DNA of 45,980 nt from Fortiea sp. LEGE XX443 (lineage in GTDB: Bacteria; Cyanobacteriota; Cyanobacteriia; Cyanobacteriales; Nostocaceae). Shown here piece by piece: positions 44,367 to 45,980 of this stretch (positions are counted from its first letter, which is position 1; each line of letters begins with the position of its first letter). The stretch lies in the NCBI RefSeq assembly GCF_015206815.1, contig NZ_JADEXZ010000050.1:1-45980 (forward strand), given 5' to 3'. The position numbers and the translations under genes were made by a program. Under the pieces are notes generated by a model. That model saw nothing but the letters and a program-made list of their open reading frames with translations, did not search any database and was not told the origin of the DNA.

Positions 44367-44927
44367 TTATCGATTCAAGAAGCGAAACTCAGCCGGAGTT
44401 TGACGCATGGGGTTTTCTGGGTTCCAAATACCTTCTCCCATAATTCTTGCCCACTGTTGGGCGCGTTCTAGGCGCTGATCGTATTTGCGATTAGGCGATC
44501 GGCCGACAAACAGCGCATAACCTTGTTTAACTATTTGCTCATTTAATAACTGTTTATCTTTCCAGACGTAAGCCAAAGTCCGTCCAAGTTTATCTTTATT
44601 TTCAATATCAAACTCCAGCTTTACTGATTGTTCTACACCACCAATTAGTTTTTCTAAGCCTTGTCTAGCTTCATCTCCCCAGGGATTCTGCCGCAAATCG
44701 GGCGCATCAATCCCAATTAACCGCACTGGGGATGCAAAATTGGGTTGTTCCGCCATACCCAGCACTTCTAAACTTTGCCCACTCATCACACGCGCCACTT
44801 TTACCTGCATTTGATTGTCTGCTGGCTGATTTTTGGCTTGACAACTTACCAGTAGTAATAAGCAAGCTAATATAGCTATTTTGCGCGTCCAGAAGTTAAG
44901 ACGCGCTGAAACTGTAGAGATTTGCAT
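44367..44927 (-). CDS. Thermonuclease (SNase)-like lipoprotein
   Basis: A 186-residue protein. A lipobox (LLLLVSC) near residue 28 ends the signal peptide, so it should be a lipid-anchored envelope protein. The SNase fold follows: VARVMSGQSLEVLG, PVRLIGIDAPDLRQNPWGDE, KDKLGRTLAYVW, LLNEQIVKQGYAL, and the C-terminal WARIMGEGIW. Catalytic residues corresponding to the SNase Arg-Glu-Arg set are partly visible (RLIGID, GDEAR, GRTLAYV). Extracytoplasmic DNA/RNA degradation or nutrient scavenging is the family role. The start at 44927 avoids seven upstream residues. Confidence 0.88.
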   Translation of the reverse strand: MQISTVSARLNFWTRKIAILACLLLLVSCQAKNQPADNQMQVKVARVMSGQSLEVLGMAEQPNFASPVRLIGIDAPDLRQNPWGDEARQGLEKLIGGVEQSVKLEFDIENKDKLGRTLAYVWKDKQLLNEQIVKQGYALFVGRSPNRKYDQRLERAQQWARIMGEGIWNPENPMRQTPAEFRFLNR

Positions 44928-44989
44928 ATTTGCCCCTTTAAACCCCATAATTCAGAAGCCAAACGGCCTCTACTCGGAAAAATAAATTT

Positions 44990-45093
44990 TAAGTAATCAG
45001 ACAGAATTAATTACGCAAATTTTTGACTGTAACCTGTAACCTGTAACCTGTCACCTATCTCCACCCATGAATCTTATTGTGTCCGACTACTTA
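44990..45093 (-). mobile_element. Family-1 MITE, uninterrupted copy, 104 bp
   Basis: The reverse strand reads TAAGTAGTCGGACACAAT and ends ATTCTGTCTGATTACTTA, the same ends as the interrupted element at 21934-22126. It contains GGTGACA followed by three GGTTACA heptads. The pre-insertion junction GTAATTAATTC is intact, showing the target of the inner MITE. Its last three bases provide the TAA stop of the ferredoxin gene. Confidence 0.8.
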
Positions 45094-45459
45094 ATCTTCG
45101 TCTAATGGTAAACCCGCTTTCACTCTACCTTTAGCGAAGTAACGCCCAAATTGGAGTTCATAGACTTCATCCTCGTCTTGTGTCTCCACTTCCAAGTCAG
45201 AACGAGCGTAACTTACACACAGCAAAGCATAACCTTTCCGACGCAACTCTAATGACAAGCCAACCGCCTCTGGTTGGTCAATTTCTCCCGACAAAACCCT
45301 GACAGCGCAAGTGGTACAAGCCCCATTGCGACAAGAAAAAGGCAATTCCAACCCTTGTTTTTCGGCAGAGTGTAGGATGTAGCGGTCATCTGGGACTTTT
45401 AGGGTGTATTCTTTGCCAGTGGCGCGATCGCGGACTTTAATTGTGTATGTACGGGACAT
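45091..45459 (-). CDS. 2Fe-2S plant-type ferredoxin with C-terminal extension
   Basis: A 122-residue soluble protein with four cluster cysteines: CRNGACTTC plus the fourth in YALLCVSYAR. It carries the ferredoxin fold (TIKVRDRATGKEYTLKVPD, GLELPFSCRNG) and a C-terminal extension of about 25 residues (YELQFGRYFAKGRVKAGLPL) beyond a standard 97-residue ferredoxin; such extended ferredoxins occur in cyanobacteria and plastids. It is an electron carrier but the partner is unknown. The TAA stop codon is supplied by the end of the adjacent MITE. A HIP1 site lies near the start of the coding region. Confidence 0.93.
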   Translation of the reverse strand: MSRTYTIKVRDRATGKEYTLKVPDDRYILHSAEKQGLELPFSCRNGACTTCAVRVLSGEIDQPEAVGLSLELRRKGYALLCVSYARSDLEVETQDEDEVYELQFGRYFAKGRVKAGLPLDED

Positions 45460-45573
45460 CTTGATTGTGGATTTGGGTTTTTGACCTTTAGATATCTACT
45501 CTAAAATGTCTTTTACTTTTAATATATTTGCATTTTCTACAATTGTATATTACGATGGAAGACTGTGACACCT

Positions 45574-45660
45574 GGAGAGGTGGCCGAGTGGTTGAAGGCG
45601 CAGACCTGGAAAGTCTGTTTGGGGGTGACTTCAACGAGGGTTCGAATCCCTCCCTCTCCG
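45574..45660 (+). tRNA. trnS-GGA: tRNA-Ser (anticodon GGA)
   Basis: An 87-base cloverleaf of class II. The acceptor stem GGAGAGG pairs with CCTCTCC, the D-arm region is GGCCGAGTGGTTGAAGGC, the anticodon stem-loop CAGACCTGGAAAGTCTG contains GGA, a long variable arm (GGGGGTGACTTCAACGAGG region) fits tRNA-Ser, and the T-loop is GTTCGAATCC. The discriminator is G at 45660 and CCA is not encoded. A run of nine T's follows, acting as a simple terminator. Confidence 0.97.
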
Positions 45661-45677
45661 TTTTTTTTTAAAGTAGC

Positions 45678-45717
45678 AATTTCACCCTAATTAACTTTGG
45701 TTAATTAGGGTGAAATT
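45678..45717. terminator. Perfect 18-bp stem hairpin downstream of tRNA-Ser
   Basis: Arms AATTTCACCCTAATTAAC and its complement around a TTTG loop. Probably a backup terminator for the tRNA gene or a REP-type hairpin; only a short T-run follows. Confidence 0.6.
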
Positions 45718-45980
45718 TTAAGGCTGATAAGTAAGCATTTCCTATAGATTGCGTAAGGTCTAGGGCAATACAGTTTAGGTGAAAAAAGCAGGGGAGCAGG
45801 GAGCAGGGGAGAAAAACCACCCACAAGGGGTGGGGCTTCCCTACGGGACGCTACGCGAACAACCAAGGGAGAAAAGGAGCAAGGGGGCTTTTGCCCACAA
45901 GGGGGAGCCACTCACGTGGGCGGGTTTCCCGACTTGAGTGAAGTGGCATCAAGGTTTGTACCTTTCCCCCTGCCCCGTTC
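45718..45980. repeat. Repeat-rich noncoding tail of the window
   Basis: No gene supported. GCAGGGGAGCAGGGA-type heptads (about 45790-45810), GGGACGCTACGCGAAC (about 45846-45861) and other G-rich interspersed repeats resemble cyanobacterial intergenic repeats. A minus-strand open frame (45705-45911) translates only these repeats and is not a gene. Confidence 0.7.

Noticed and set aside
45705-45911. Minus-strand open frame of 68 residues
   Set aside because: It is composed of G-rich interspersed repeats and has no start signal or family pattern.

Overview
The window comes from a filamentous, probably heterocyst-forming cyanobacterium (Nostocaceae or a close relative). The evidence is the HIP1 octamer GCGATCGC occurring well over 20 times, psaC directly followed by glmS, a TPR-CHAT protein, DUF4912 repeats, a CoaR-type regulator, heptanucleotide tandem repeats, and many palindromic interspersed repeats and MITE-like elements. 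It is chromosomal housekeeping and accessory DNA; I see no prophage, CRISPR array or intact transposase gene.

Layout. 1-1897: the 3' part of a TPR-CHAT protease-like gene, convergent with a diheme c-type cytochrome. 2736-4914: an Rrf2 regulator, cysK and a J-domain protein, in line. 5199-7606: a VOC-fold protein, an FAD monooxygenase and a type II toxin-antitoxin pair whose toxin carries a TGG-to-TGA nonsense change. 7607-8038: repeats, including a 143-bp MITE at a TA site. 8039-10722: a double-domain 6-pyruvoyl-tetrahydropterin synthase-like protein followed by a two-gene ABC-2 exporter. 10764-13458 (minus): a DUF389 protein and a CPA1 Na+/H+ antiporter. 13609-16908 (minus): a membrane-anchored PstS-like / DUF4912 protein. 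17282-20269: a MarR regulator, an iron-sulfur protein of the reductive dehalogenase/QueG type fused to an SCP2 domain, and a convergent CoaR-like MerR-CbiC fusion. 20445-28238 (minus): a carotenoid oxygenase, a 1054-residue repeat protein, a metallophosphoesterase and a YegS/DAG-type kinase. 28537-34634 (plus): a giant SNF2 ATPase, DUF1993 and RMD1/DUF155 proteins. 35061-40658 (plus): a subtilase, a dihydrouridine synthase, psaC and glmS. 40967-41683: an in-frame fusion of the start of hsdM to the end of hsdR, apparently the scar of a deleted type I restriction system. 42185-45459: an AhpD-like protein divergent from an HxlR regulator, an inositol-phosphatase-family protein, a secreted nuclease and a 2Fe-2S ferredoxin. 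45574-45660: tRNA-Ser(GGA).

The strongest structural signals are: (1) the hsdM'-'hsdR scar; (2) two MITE families, one inserted inside the other with a TA duplication, where an uninterrupted copy of the outer element lies elsewhere in the window and copy lengths differ by whole heptads; (3) a pair of matching palindromes, one over the MarR promoter and one before the iron-sulfur/SCP2 gene, which define a candidate regulon; (4) repeat DNA inserted in frame in coding sequence (the 1054-aa protein, probably glmS) or abutting a start codon (Rrf2 gene). All functional assignments rest on motifs read by eye; no database search was run.
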